Source: Chloroflexota bacterium
GTDB taxonomy: Bacteria; Chloroflexota; Anaerolineae; Anaerolineales; UBA11579
Direction of reading: 5' to 3'
Assembly: GCA_013112575.1 (NCBI GenBank)
Contig: JABFGG010000007.1
Coordinates: forward strand, 120,934-184,933
DNA: 64,000 nucleotides
Under the pieces are notes generated by a model, which was not told the DNA's origin, did no database searches, and saw nothing but the letters and a program-made list of their open reading frames with translations. The translations under genes were made by a program, and so were the position numbers. Shown piece by piece: positions 43,616 to 52,444 of this stretch (its first letter is position 1; every line of letters starts with the position of its first letter).

Positions 43616-43645
43616 ACACCGGAGATCTTCAAGAGGTGTGTTTTT
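43616..43645 (+). terminator. possible weak terminator after the CDF gene
   Basis: ACACC (43616-43620) can pair with GGTGT (43635-43639), followed by GTTTTTG. The stem is short, so this is tentative. Confidence 0.35.
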
Positions 43646-43666
43646 GTATTGCCCCCAAACTGGAAT

Positions 43667-44404
43667 TTAAGAAGAAGGATCAAAGAAGCCTGACCATTCA
43701 GCCTCTTCGATGATATGACCATCCATTGCAGCGAGAATATCTGCCATCAACGCCTCGGCGGGCAAGTCTAGCATGACATCAAGTGCATAAAGCGTGAAAA
43801 CATAGAGATGTTTACTGCCGGGGCAAGGCCCGTCATAGCCCACTAATTTGATGGATGAGCCGCCAGGGAAAGTCTCGCCTGGGCTGGAAAACTGGGCAAA
43901 GTCATTGCTTCCCTGCAATGCGCCATCTTGCAGAGTTGCTCCAGCAGACATATCTTCGGCATAACCTGTGCTTGTCCCAGGGATGTTATAAACTACCCAA
44001 TGAACAAAGCCTGGTTCAACAGATGCCCCTGATTCAAACCCAGCATCGGGGTCATAGAAAAAGAGTAGTAAACTTTGTGCATCAGCCGGTACGCCTGACC
44101 ATTCAAGTTCTGGTGAGAGATTTTCGCCCAGGCAAGAGTATTTGGCTGGGATGTCTCCACCATTCTCAAATGCAGGACTGCTGATTTGTAAGGGGCCAAT
44201 AGGTTCAGGGGATGGCATTTCAGTCGGAGGAACCTCTGTTGGTTCAACAACCTCCTCCACAGGTTCTTCCTCTGCAACATCTTCACCAACTTCTTCTCCA
44301 GCTGCGAGTAAGGGTTCCTCTTCGGGAGATATCACTTCTCCTCCACTTGTACAGGCAAACAAGGTAAGGCCTACAATCAACAAAAGACCAAGTCGTTTTG
44401 ACAC
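43667..44404 (-). CDS. YbhB/YbcL (PEBP)-family lipoprotein
   Basis: A 245-residue predicted lipoprotein. It starts at GTG 44404 (VSKRLGLLLIVGLTLFACTS) with lipobox LFAC and a GGGAGGG ribosome site 6 bases upstream; an apparent longer frame upstream has no RBS. A Glu/Pro-rich spacer (EEEPVEEVVEPTEVPPTE) leads to a phosphatidylethanolamine-binding-like domain: YSCLGENLSPELEWSGVPAD, LLLFFYDPDAG, VHWVVYNIPG and DGPCPGSKHLYVFTLYALD. Family function is poorly known, mostly small-molecule or phospholipid binding. Confidence 0.88.
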   Translation of the reverse strand: MSKRLGLLLIVGLTLFACTSGGEVISPEEEPLLAAGEEVGEDVAEEEPVEEVVEPTEVPPTEMPSPEPIGPLQISSPAFENGGDIPAKYSCLGENLSPELEWSGVPADAQSLLLFFYDPDAGFESGASVEPGFVHWVVYNIPGTSTGYAEDMSAGATLQDGALQGSNDFAQFSSPGETFPGGSSIKLVGYDGPCPGSKHLYVFTLYALDVMLDLPAEALMADILAAMDGHIIEEAEWSGFFDPSS

Positions 44405-44829
44405 AATGTTCCCTCCCGTTTTAATATTGAAATCGTACTTCCAAGTATCTATATTACCGTATTTTTGTTGGTTCTCATCCAGCCGTAGCGGCAGTTGGGA
44501 CATCCAAGTATTTGGATGGGAAGTTGCCACGTAGCTCACTGCCAGATTTTACTGGAAACAGGCCCTTTTCGCCGAATTTGTTTGGTAAAAAGGTCTCTTC
44601 AATTGTTTCTACTCATCTAGCAGCTTGAATTTTTTTAAGTTAGTATGTATGTTGAAGTGACTTGGCTCTAATAATAATTGTCAGCATCGTGAGGGTATTT
44701 CTCCCAAAGAGACAATTGTTAAAACACACAACACACTGCTGGCACTTGCCGCTCTTCAGTAAGTGTAGCGTTCAGGTCTGCGGCAGCCAAGTCGTCGCAA
44801 ACCTGACATGCTCAGCCCCAAGATAGATT
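44405..44829. other. gene-free 425-bp stretch between divergent genes
   Basis: Contains the inverted repeat CATCCAA-GTAT-TTGGATG (44501-44518), repeated TACTTGGA words on the minus strand, and an imperfect hairpin at about 44776-44806 (CAGGTCTGCG with CGCAAACCTG). No clear promoter, tRNA or small gene was recognised. Confidence 0.5.
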
Positions 44830-45825
44830 ATGAGACCTTACCTGAATATACAAAGACTTCAAAGCAATCCAGCTGCACTTGGCCTGAGTATCAGCGCCGC
44901 TCTACTAGTCGGACTACTGCTGCACGAGATCATACTAGGTCGGTTCACGGTGATCTTTGGAGAAGGGGATGTGCTACAGGACTTCGAAACCGCGGTTATC
45001 AGTATCCTTTTGTCAGGTTACCTTGTTGGTGCGTATTATGCCGTTCAGCGAAGCACGCGTAATACCATTGACGAACTCAAAAGAACCTGGGAACCAACAT
45101 CTGATGCCTCAACTATGGGCTTTGAAGAAGGTATGGGGAAGAGACTGTTCTTCGCAATGGGCTTGGTTGGCGTCCTTCTTGCCACGCTTATGACCCACCT
45201 GTTAGTGGAAGCACCCTGGGATTGGTCAACATGGGGGCCTGAGACCTGGTGGCATCGCCTGCTCGGGCTTTTCATCGGTTGGTGGTTTACTTGGTTCGCT
45301 ACGGCCATTGCGGATTCGTCGGAGAGCATTTCGAGACTCTCAGCCCGAATTGGCTCGGTTGATCTATTGGATCACAGTCCATGGTTCCCGTCTGTGAGAC
45401 ATGGCCTGTTGACGGCCATGTTAACTATTGGTGCGGTATCCATTGGCATCCTGTACTTAGTCGATCCGAAACTGTGGCTTGCTGTTGCTATTGTGCTCGG
45501 TGTGTGTTTGCCACTTGCATTGGTAACTTCACTGTTGCCGGTACGTGGGGTGAATCAACTAATAAGCACAGCGAAACAATCGGAGATAGCGTGGACTCGC
45601 AATAGAATTCGACAATTTAGATCTCTCATGGAAAAACCCTCATCGGACGTAGCCCCTGGGCAAATGGCCGACCTGACCGCTTACCTGGAACTCATCAAAG
45701 AGGTACCCGAATGGCCTTTCCAGACCTCAACCATGGCGCGATTATTATTCTATCTGCTGATACCGGTGGCGTCTTGGGCTGGCAAGCAAATGATCCAAAC
45801 CGCGCTGGATCAGTTGTTCAGATAG
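44830..45825 (+). CDS. six-helix membrane protein, unknown family member B
   Basis: A 331-residue membrane protein that I cannot name. Helices are near residues 17-38 (ALGLSISAALLVGLLLHEIIL), 52-72, 100-120, 135-155, 190-212 and 215-237; a cytoplasmic helical segment follows, then a final hydrophobic stretch (ARLLFYLLIPVASWAGKQMI). The segment EVPEWPFQTSTMARLLFYLL matches member A at 28506-29543 (AIPTWPWRPETARFALSAVA), so both share a conserved C-terminus. There is no good ribosome site. Confidence 0.72.
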   Translation: MRPYLNIQRLQSNPAALGLSISAALLVGLLLHEIILGRFTVIFGEGDVLQDFETAVISILLSGYLVGAYYAVQRSTRNTIDELKRTWEPTSDASTMGFEEGMGKRLFFAMGLVGVLLATLMTHLLVEAPWDWSTWGPETWWHRLLGLFIGWWFTWFATAIADSSESISRLSARIGSVDLLDHSPWFPSVRHGLLTAMLTIGAVSIGILYLVDPKLWLAVAIVLGVCLPLALVTSLLPVRGVNQLISTAKQSEIAWTRNRIRQFRSLMEKPSSDVAPGQMADLTAYLELIKEVPEWPFQTSTMARLLFYLLIPVASWAGKQMIQTALDQLFR

Positions 45826-45913
45826 AGATTACCGTAATGACCGGCAACCTCCTCTGCGCCGCACTCCATCAAACAAAAATCACCAAAAGTGCTGTGTTAT
45901 CAGGATTTGAGCC

Positions 45914-45945
45914 CCAGACGGTGAGGTCGGAGGTTCACCGTCTGG
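45914..45945. other. perfect 11-bp hairpin between genes
   Basis: CCAGACGGTGA and TCACCGTCTGG are perfect complements with a 10-base loop (45925-45934). No U-tract follows on either strand, so it is not a classical terminator; a small RNA or a structured 3' end is possible. Confidence 0.45.
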
Positions 45946-46045
45946 CAGCTGCCTCCTCCTGAACCACTTTCCCAAGTTTTCGCTTCACTCCCCAGTACAA
46001 GCCACACTTGTCAGACAAGTACTAGTACCCCCCCCCCGCAAATAA

Positions 46046-48274
46046 CTAAAGAAGTGGTATCTGCGTTTCATCCTCGGAGAGCGGGTCAAGCGCCAGTTGC
46101 TCTTTGAAACTATCCTGGGTCAAGGACTGGTTTTCGCCCATGCGGCGCAGGTGGCGGAATTTGAGGAAACGCCAGCCCTTATCGATCTCCGTTTTCAAAC
46201 GGGCATCATGTTCCAACTTGTGCAGCACCAAGCCAGAACGCCCACCCGGAAACACGATCAAAGATTTCTCGGGAACGGTTGAAGCCTCGTACACAATCTC
46301 TCCCAGAACCGCCGAAGCGATCACATAAAAGTTGAAGACAATCTCCTTGCCGGATTTCCACACCATCGGCTCACCCTCCACAACATCGTATCCCAGGCGT
46401 TCCCCCAGGGCTTTTAACAAGGTATTGATCTCATCCAGGTCAGCGCGGCGCGCTTTGGGCTGGTCATCCTCACGTAAAGGCCAGGTGTCACTTTCGTCTT
46501 CCCGCGCATAGGATTGTAAGATGGCATCGACCAATTCCTGCGGGGGCGTTTGTAATCCAGGGAAAGCGGAACAGATGGCAGCATCAAGCCTCAGGAAGCT
46601 GCTGCCCGGTTCGGCCACAAGCTGCTGCACGAGGGTTTTTTCTACCCGGTCCCCCAGGGGTTCTTCCACATCTTCAGGGGCATCACGCAGCCACCAGCTA
46701 CCTACATCCAAGGAGTGCTCGCTGCCCGAGTAGCGCAAGAAACCGCTGCGGAAGGTCAGACCGAACTCCAGGGCTGAACGCGTTTCACTAAAAACTTCGC
46801 CAGGTTCATCTTCTTCGACCTCAGGCAAGGCACCCTGCGCCAACATAGCCTGCAAGGCGGCGGCCTGTAAGGGCAAATACCCGCTGGCCTGACCCAATTG
46901 CCCCAAATATTCCTGTCCCGCCTGCTGGATAATGTCCTCGTGTTTGGCCTCGCTCTTCTCTGCCTGGGCTTCAGCACGCTGCCAGTGCAGTTGTGTCTGG
47001 CCATCCTCGGGGCGCAAAGCCACGCCATCCAGTTCAAAGCCCGCCAAGGATGTTGACACCATAGCGGCCATATCAAAACCGGCCTCGCTTTCAGAGACCA
47101 GGCCCAATAAAGGCGTGTTTTCTTTTAACTGGGGTGCCAGGTGTGATAGCGTGGCTTCCAATGCCGTCGTGTGCCAGGCCCAATCGTAACGACGGCGTTT
47201 GAGCACAGCCGCAAATGGCCCCACTGCTTCACGCCCCCACAGCCAGCCAGCCCACAAAGCCGACAAAGTCCAGAAAGCCTGGTTGGGACGGGGGTAAGCT
47301 GTCAGTACAGCGGCGATATCGATGTCTTTTAAGGCCGGGGCCAGGTCGCGTAAGCGGCCTTCGTAGAGGCTGATGCCGCCTACATCGGGAGGTGCATCCG
47401 GCCAATAAGTCATTGGCACAGCCCCCGCATCACTCGTCCAGATGTGCATGGCCTCTTCCAGGGCCAGCCAGATATTGTGTTCACGGAAGCGCGGTGGGGC
47501 ACTGAGTTGCTTGGGTCGCAAACGTCCACTGGGGTGCGCCCATAAAACGTTGGCACGATCGCAGGCTGTAAGCAAAAGGGCGCGCAAGGCATTGCGTTGT
47601 TCGCTGGGTAGCAGCAAACCATCCAGGCGGTTAATGAGCGTGAAGAGAGCGTACACTGCCCGCGGCAGGTAAGCTTCCAAAGCTTCTTCCACGTGGCGGC
47701 GGTTGGGGTCATCGCTGGGCGCCACGCGTTCCAGGGCACGCGCCTGGTGCAGGCCGCCGCGAGCATAACTTTTGGCCTTGGCGATATCTTCTTCCGTGGC
47801 GGGGAACTCGCCTTTGTGCTCACAATGCGGACAGTTGTAGATACGCGCATAAGGCGCATCAGCATCTTTCTCCCACAAAAAAGCGTCAGCGTGCACCATC
47901 TGGGAGCAATGATCGCAACTCGTGCTGTAGAGGTCTTTGATGTGGGGTTCCAGGCGTTCATCACCGCGTTTGGCCGCCCCCAGTTCCGCCAGGGCCGAAC
48001 GCATGATGTCCACCGAGGGAGGCGTGGCGGCTTGCTCCAATAAAAAGCGGGCGATGGGATTGTTGGCCGCTACTAACACCTTGTAACCGGCGCGAGCAGC
48101 CTGCACAGCCAATTCCGGCGAGGCCCCAAAGGGGTCGATGACCCACTGGCCGCGCGTCACCTTGTTTTCCAGCCAGGTGCCAACCACGCCCGATGACAGC
48201 CGCGGCAAATAACGCGCCAATGGCCCGCGTGGTTCAAAAGACTCCCCAGGAAGGTAAACCACTGTTTCCGGCAT
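46046..48274 (-). CDS. DNA methylase-like protein with degenerate catalytic motif
   Basis: A 742-residue protein. The N-terminal part looks like an N4/N6 DNA methylase: WLENKVTRGQWVIDPFGASP is a SAM-binding-like region. A zinc-ribbon with CDHCSQ and CPHCEHKG is at about residues 120-155, as in some DUF1156-type methylases. Where the catalytic (D/N)PPY motif is expected (IDIAAVLTAYPRPNQAFWTL, about residues 295-315) it is absent, so the protein is probably catalytically inactive or different. The C-terminal half is unlike known domains to me. Its start overlaps the divergent lipoprotein promoter region. The methylase-fold call is inference. Confidence 0.65.
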   Translation of the reverse strand: MPETVVYLPGESFEPRGPLARYLPRLSSGVVGTWLENKVTRGQWVIDPFGASPELAVQAARAGYKVLVAANNPIARFLLEQAATPPSVDIMRSALAELGAAKRGDERLEPHIKDLYSTSCDHCSQMVHADAFLWEKDADAPYARIYNCPHCEHKGEFPATEEDIAKAKSYARGGLHQARALERVAPSDDPNRRHVEEALEAYLPRAVYALFTLINRLDGLLLPSEQRNALRALLLTACDRANVLWAHPSGRLRPKQLSAPPRFREHNIWLALEEAMHIWTSDAGAVPMTYWPDAPPDVGGISLYEGRLRDLAPALKDIDIAAVLTAYPRPNQAFWTLSALWAGWLWGREAVGPFAAVLKRRRYDWAWHTTALEATLSHLAPQLKENTPLLGLVSESEAGFDMAAMVSTSLAGFELDGVALRPEDGQTQLHWQRAEAQAEKSEAKHEDIIQQAGQEYLGQLGQASGYLPLQAAALQAMLAQGALPEVEEDEPGEVFSETRSALEFGLTFRSGFLRYSGSEHSLDVGSWWLRDAPEDVEEPLGDRVEKTLVQQLVAEPGSSFLRLDAAICSAFPGLQTPPQELVDAILQSYAREDESDTWPLREDDQPKARRADLDEINTLLKALGERLGYDVVEGEPMVWKSGKEIVFNFYVIASAVLGEIVYEASTVPEKSLIVFPGGRSGLVLHKLEHDARLKTEIDKGWRFLKFRHLRRMGENQSLTQDSFKEQLALDPLSEDETQIPLL

Positions 48275-48289
48275 GATTCTTGCCTCCTT

Positions 48290-48319
48290 AGTATAATCGC
48301 CGCGGTTTCACAGCGACAA
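48290..48319. promoter_or_regulatory. overlapping divergent promoters
   Basis: Plus strand: TATAAT at 48292-48297. Minus strand: TTGTCG (48319-48314), 18-base spacer, TATACT (48295-48290). The two -10 elements overlap, so the methylase-like gene and the lipoprotein gene compete for polymerase. Confidence 0.55.
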
Positions 48320-48328
48320 GGACAAACA

Positions 48329-49693
48329 ATGAAATTAAGCTATCCCGCCTTAATGGTGACCCTTTTTTTGGCCTCCATGGCCTGCAACGCGACCCCCGAC
48401 GTTTTTGCAGCAACCCTGCAATCCCTCGATAGCACGGCGACGCTGGTTGCCAGCCCGGTCATCCCGCCGACTGAAACGCCCCTGCCGCCAGCACCCCCTA
48501 CAGAGACAACGGAGACACTTGAAACCGCCCCAACGGAAGCCCCGCCACCGACACCCATAAGCCAGGCATTTGCCTGTGTACCGCCCGCCGCGCACGAGCA
48601 GCTACAGCCTACCGTATTCGAGAACTACCCCAACGCCATTTTGGATTATCTCAACGCAGGCGGCACAGCCGAAGAATTGGCCGTGGACATGGAAGCACTG
48701 GGCATCAACAACCCTCCACCTTTGCCGGACACAGCCCCCATCACTGCCGCCAGCGCCGATTTCACGGGAGACGGACTGCTGGATATCGCCGTATCTTTCA
48801 TAAATGCAGAAGTGCAGAGCGCCACCCCTCCGGGGATGCTGGTGATCTACACCTGTTCCACCAACATTTATAGCATCTCGCACCTGGAGATCTCATCGGA
48901 ATCAAATGGCGCACCGGCCATTGTCAGTAGCATCGACCTCAATAATGACCTCCTTGCAGACGTGATCTACAGCAATACCAATTGCGGAGCCAGCACCTGT
49001 TTCCAATCGGTGCAGATATTGACCTGGAACGGAGAGTTCTTTGAACCGCGCCTGGAAGGGTCCACAAACGAACTACCTTATCCCGATATTCAACTGGTGG
49101 ATTATGACCAGGACATGATCTATAGTTTGGAGATCGTGAGTGGTGGCTCCGGCTCTGTGGGGGCTGGCCCGCAAAGGCCAGTCATGCAGACCTGGGACCA
49201 TAACTCCGAAACAGGTCTCTGGCAGGCCGGGGAACAAACCTTAGGGCCCTCGGACTTCCGCATCCATCTAATCCATGACGCCGATGATGCGGCCCGCCGT
49301 GGTGAATACGAGATCGCATTATTACTCTACGAACAGGCAGTCAACAGCGACGAGCTGCGAGATTGGAGCAACCACACCGAAGAGCGCCGCACCCTGAGTG
49401 CCTACGCACGCTTCAAGATGGTTGCCTTGAACACCTTCCTGGAAAACGAAGGGCAGGCTCAGCAGGTCTTGCAACAGATGCAGCAGACTTATCTCAGCAA
49501 CCAGCCCCAATTCGTGTTCGTGCAAATGGCCGAGGAATTTTTGCTGGGCTATTTTGAAGGCGGTACCGACCTGGGTTGCACCGCTGCCCACGTATACGCC
49601 GCCCAGAACGCCGACCGTGTGCTGGTCCCCCTCGGGCCGGTAATCTACGGCTACACCAACCGCGAGTACTCACCGATCGATATTTGCCCTTGA
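48329..49693 (+). CDS. lipoprotein with FG-GAP/VCBS-like repeats
   Basis: A 454-residue predicted lipoprotein. The signal peptide MKLSYPALMVTLFLASMAC ends in lipobox, and a Thr/Pro-rich spacer (TETPLPPAPPTETTETLETA) follows. The middle has calcium-binding-like repeats of the VCBS/FG-GAP type: ADFTGDGLLDIAVSF and IDLNNDLLADVIYS. The C-terminal part is helical and TPR-like (YEIALLLYEQAVNSDELR). Function unknown; surface-exposed on the outer face by inference. Confidence 0.85.
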   Translation: MKLSYPALMVTLFLASMACNATPDVFAATLQSLDSTATLVASPVIPPTETPLPPAPPTETTETLETAPTEAPPPTPISQAFACVPPAAHEQLQPTVFENYPNAILDYLNAGGTAEELAVDMEALGINNPPPLPDTAPITAASADFTGDGLLDIAVSFINAEVQSATPPGMLVIYTCSTNIYSISHLEISSESNGAPAIVSSIDLNNDLLADVIYSNTNCGASTCFQSVQILTWNGEFFEPRLEGSTNELPYPDIQLVDYDQDMIYSLEIVSGGSGSVGAGPQRPVMQTWDHNSETGLWQAGEQTLGPSDFRIHLIHDADDAARRGEYEIALLLYEQAVNSDELRDWSNHTEERRTLSAYARFKMVALNTFLENEGQAQQVLQQMQQTYLSNQPQFVFVQMAEEFLLGYFEGGTDLGCTAAHVYAAQNADRVLVPLGPVIYGYTNREYSPIDICP

Positions 49694-49699
49694 AGACAG

Positions 49700-49756
49700 T
49701 TATTAGGAATTGGGGATTGGTTATTAGTAATTAGTTATTAGTGAATAGTTATTAGT
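49700..49756. repeat. degenerate heptamer repeat cluster
   Basis: Consecutive ATTGGTTATTAGTAATTAG-type words fill the gap between the lipoprotein gene and the first of three membrane paralogues. Related to the clusters at 1778, 37989 and 59369. Confidence 0.7.
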
Positions 49757-49770
49757 TTGCAGAACTTAGG

Positions 49771-50388
49771 TCAGCTGGTGAGGCTGGCCTTTTCTATTTC
49801 CCGCACTCGGCGGGAACGCGTGTAGAGCCAACCAAGTAGAGCGCCAAATAACGCTCCCCAGATCAACGTAAAACCGGCATACCCCTTGATGCCAAAAGCT
49901 GTAACATAAAAGACCCAAATAAGAAGAGTCTCGAGCATCGAAAAGATCCACTCTATAAGTTTTTCATCAATACTGGAATAAGGCTCTGTTCCAACTACAA
50001 AAAAGGCAATACCGCTGAATATGCTGCTTAGCAGATGAATACTAAAGGCAGCTATGCCTCCAAAAATCGCGCCTTTGATCGTCTTCATTCCCAATCCCGT
50101 GCGTTTTATCAACCACCAACTAGCTAATCCAGCAGAGACTGAAGCTCCCAGCAATACAGGAGAATATATTAATATTAAGAGGGTCAAACCTAGAGCATTC
50201 TTGTAACTAAAGCCCAATATGACACTTGTTGCCATCAAGGAAGAAATGGAGGCAATGAAGATAGCGGCAAATATCCAAATCCAGTCTGTCCTCAAGAGTC
50301 TTCGGATTTGACTTTCCATCCTTCCTGCCAACAAGCCCACCAACAATGCAACAATAGCGGCCCCTATGTACCAATCCTTAATTACCAT
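49771..50388 (-). CDS. small membrane protein, tandem family copy 3
   Basis: A 205-residue membrane protein of no recognised family. About four or five helices. The C-terminal motif LIWGALFGALLGWLYTRSRR and the N-terminal RRLLRTDWIWIFA are shared with the two genes upstream. An ATG at 50319 (MESQIRRLL) would match the start of the paralogues; the start at 50388 adds a further hydrophobic helix and also has an AGGTGA site. Start undecided. Likely role in the envelope is unknown. Confidence 0.75.
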   Translation of the reverse strand: MVIKDWYIGAAIVALLVGLLAGRMESQIRRLLRTDWIWIFAAIFIASISSLMATSVILGFSYKNALGLTLLILIYSPVLLGASVSAGLASWWLIKRTGLGMKTIKGAIFGGIAAFSIHLLSSIFSGIAFFVVGTEPYSSIDEKLIEWIFSMLETLLIWVFYVTAFGIKGYAGFTLIWGALFGALLGWLYTRSRRVREIEKASLTS

Positions 50389-50410
50389 TATTCACCTGCC
50401 AATCTTTTTC

Positions 50411-50920
50411 TCAGGATGCCTTTTCCATTTCTGGTACTGGGCGGGAGCGTTTATACAGCCAACCGAGCAGACCGCCAAATAATGCGCCTAAAGGCAAAGT
50501 GAGCCAGCCAAAAGTCATCATTGTGATCAGAGGAAAGCCAATCACCATCATTGCAAATAGCATCACAATGTCAATGGGTGTATGAATGAGATCAGGACCA
50601 AACCATATGAAGAAGAATATGAAATGAGAAAATGTTACTGCAAGTACCCCGGCCCATGCACTCGATCTGATGGTAATTGGTAAAGATGACCTATAAATCA
50701 ATCGCCAACTCACGTATGCTGTTGCCAAACCTACCGCAATACCTACAGGCAAGGCCGAATTCAGGGGAATCGCAAATAAAAGATGAATTATCTTTCCGGA
50801 CTTTTTCTGATACAGGTCATTAGCAATCAGAACAGAAAGAATCGATAAGGACGATGCAGCCACGGGAAGCGCCACACTGCCCACCCACCAAAACCAGTCA
50901 TTCTGAATCAATTGCCGCAT
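50411..50920 (-). CDS. small membrane protein, tandem family copy 2
   Basis: A 169-residue membrane protein beginning MRQLIQNDWFWWVGSVALPV, with about four helices, and ending LPLGALFGGLLGWLYKRSRP. It shares start and end patterns with copies 1 and 3. It begins 3 bases after the end of copy 1 and ends 22 bases before copy 3, so the three are one transcription unit. Function unknown. Confidence 0.78.
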   Translation of the reverse strand: MRQLIQNDWFWWVGSVALPVAASSLSILSVLIANDLYQKKSGKIIHLLFAIPLNSALPVGIAVGLATAYVSWRLIYRSSLPITIRSSAWAGVLAVTFSHFIFFFIWFGPDLIHTPIDIVMLFAMMVIGFPLITMMTFGWLTLPLGALFGGLLGWLYKRSRPVPEMEKAS

Positions 50921-50923
50921 ACT

Positions 50924-51427
50924 TCACTCAACCAATGCTTCATTCAAGATAGATGTTTCTGGCGTGGGATGTGTGCGGTCGTACAGCCAGCCGAGTAGGC
51001 CGCCAATAATTATTCCCCAAATCAAGGTTGATGATCGTAATTCCATGATGCCAAACCCTGCTACAAGATATACCCACTCCACAAACTCTCCAACTGTAGA
51101 GTAACCTTCTCCTATTATGTTTATGATGACTCCGCTCACTATGCCATTAAGAAGGTGCGCACTGAGTGCCGCTAGACCACCCAGGATCAGGCCGGACCAC
51201 ACTCTGTTCTGCGCTCTTGAGGGCTTCAGCAATTCCCGACTGAACAAAGTTGCTGCAAGAGAAGTTGCAATAATTGTTGAGGAATAGAAAACGAGGCCAA
51301 TTCCATCATCATCTTGAATAGAGTGCCAAGGTTCTAAAATAATCCAGGCAGCAACTAGTGCTGATAAAGTTGCTATTAGAGTAACCCCGACAACCCACGC
51401 CCAATCTTTTTGTAATAGCCGCCGCAT
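50924..51427 (-). CDS. small membrane protein, tandem family copy 1
   Basis: A 167-residue membrane protein beginning MRRLLQKDWAWVVGVTLIAT, with about four helices, and ending LIWGIIIGGLLGWLYDRTHP. It is the first of three tandem copies. The shared ends with variable middles suggest old duplication. The region is AT-richer than neighbours. I see no motif that gives a function. Confidence 0.78.
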   Translation of the reverse strand: MRRLLQKDWAWVVGVTLIATLSALVAAWIILEPWHSIQDDDGIGLVFYSSTIIATSLAATLFSRELLKPSRAQNRVWSGLILGGLAALSAHLLNGIVSGVIINIIGEGYSTVGEFVEWVYLVAGFGIMELRSSTLIWGIIIGGLLGWLYDRTHPTPETSILNEALVE

Positions 51428-51512
51428 AGCCAGATTCTACCCTCTTCATCAGGAAACAGGAGCAGCTTTCACCACTCCTGTTTCCTGATCCCTAATCACT
51501 GATTCCTGTCTT

Positions 51513-52433
51513 TCACCCAATAAAATGCCTCGCCAACTCATTGGCATATTTTGCCCCTAAAGTGTCGACGTTGTCACGCACCCAGGTGCTTAGGAGCGTG
51601 CTGCCTGTTGGCATTTGGCCTGAGACCAGCAGATTATCCATCAGGCCCAGCACCTCTTCACGCGTCAGCATATTGTCGCCCACCAATGCACCCAATATCT
51701 GTGACAAACGCCAGGCCAGCATGGGCGGCAGGCACACCAGTCGTGAGCGGCTACCCACCGCGGACTTGAGCAGCTCGGCCAGTTCATTGAAGGTGTAGAT
51801 CTCAGGCCCCACGGCATCGATAATCTGGTTCTCGTCACCGGCCCCGGCTTCTACAGCCAGACCGGCCAGGTCTTCCACGTAGATGGGTTTCAGCTTGTAC
51901 TCGCCATCACCCGGCACGGCGAAAAGGGGGAAGCGGCGTAGCAGCCAGGCGATATTGTTGATGAGAATGTCCTCGCGGCCAAACACCACCGTGGGCCGCA
52001 GAATAGCGTAGGACAGCCCGGAAGATTTGATACTTTCTTCAAGTTCTGCCTTGCCCTTGTAATATGGCAGGGGCGAATCCAGGCTGGGATTAGCGATGCT
52101 GACGTGCACAAAACGGCGCACACCTGCCTCCACCGCTGCATTGATCAAGGTGCGTGTGTTATCCACCGCCTGCTGGAAAGTGGTCGATCCATGGTTGAAA
52201 CGCACCCAATAAGTATTGTAGAGCGTATCCACGCCCTTTAAGTTAGTGGCCAGCAGGTCAGGTTGGTCAAAGCTGAAGGGGTAAGGCTGTACACGCTCTC
52301 CAAAGGGGGATGTACTCACGGGCTTACTAGTCAGTGTGATCACATCACGACCACGGCTGAGCAGGTTGGTCGTGATGTACTTTCCGGTGTAGCCAAAGGC
52401 CCCGGTGACAGCGTCGAGTTTTTTGGCAGTCAT
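51513..52433 (-). CDS. NmrA/atypical SDR NAD(P)-binding protein
   Basis: A 306-residue extended SDR of the NmrA/atypical class. The cofactor motif is AVTGAFGYTGKYITTNLLSR near the N-terminus, and SYAILRPTVVFGREDILINN follows the YKGK (in SPLPYYKGKAELEESIK), where Tyr-x3-Lys is altered (YYKGKAE). This form often serves in quinone or electron transport-related reductions or as a regulator. ATG 52433 has GGAG 8 bases upstream. It is 11 bases from the regulator gene upstream, so the two are a unit with the GbsR-type repressor probably controlling both. Confidence 0.85.
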   Translation of the reverse strand: MTAKKLDAVTGAFGYTGKYITTNLLSRGRDVITLTSKPVSTSPFGERVQPYPFSFDQPDLLATNLKGVDTLYNTYWVRFNHGSTTFQQAVDNTRTLINAAVEAGVRRFVHVSIANPSLDSPLPYYKGKAELEESIKSSGLSYAILRPTVVFGREDILINNIAWLLRRFPLFAVPGDGEYKLKPIYVEDLAGLAVEAGAGDENQIIDAVGPEIYTFNELAELLKSAVGSRSRLVCLPPMLAWRLSQILGALVGDNMLTREEVLGLMDNLLVSGQMPTGSTLLSTWVRDNVDTLGAKYANELARHFIG

Positions 52434-52444
52434 AGCCAAGCTCC

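Noticed and set aside
46028..46037. Run of ten C before the methylase-like gene as a phase-variation tract
   Set aside because: It lies downstream of the gene's stop codon (minus strand), not in a promoter or coding region, so slippage would have no obvious effect.
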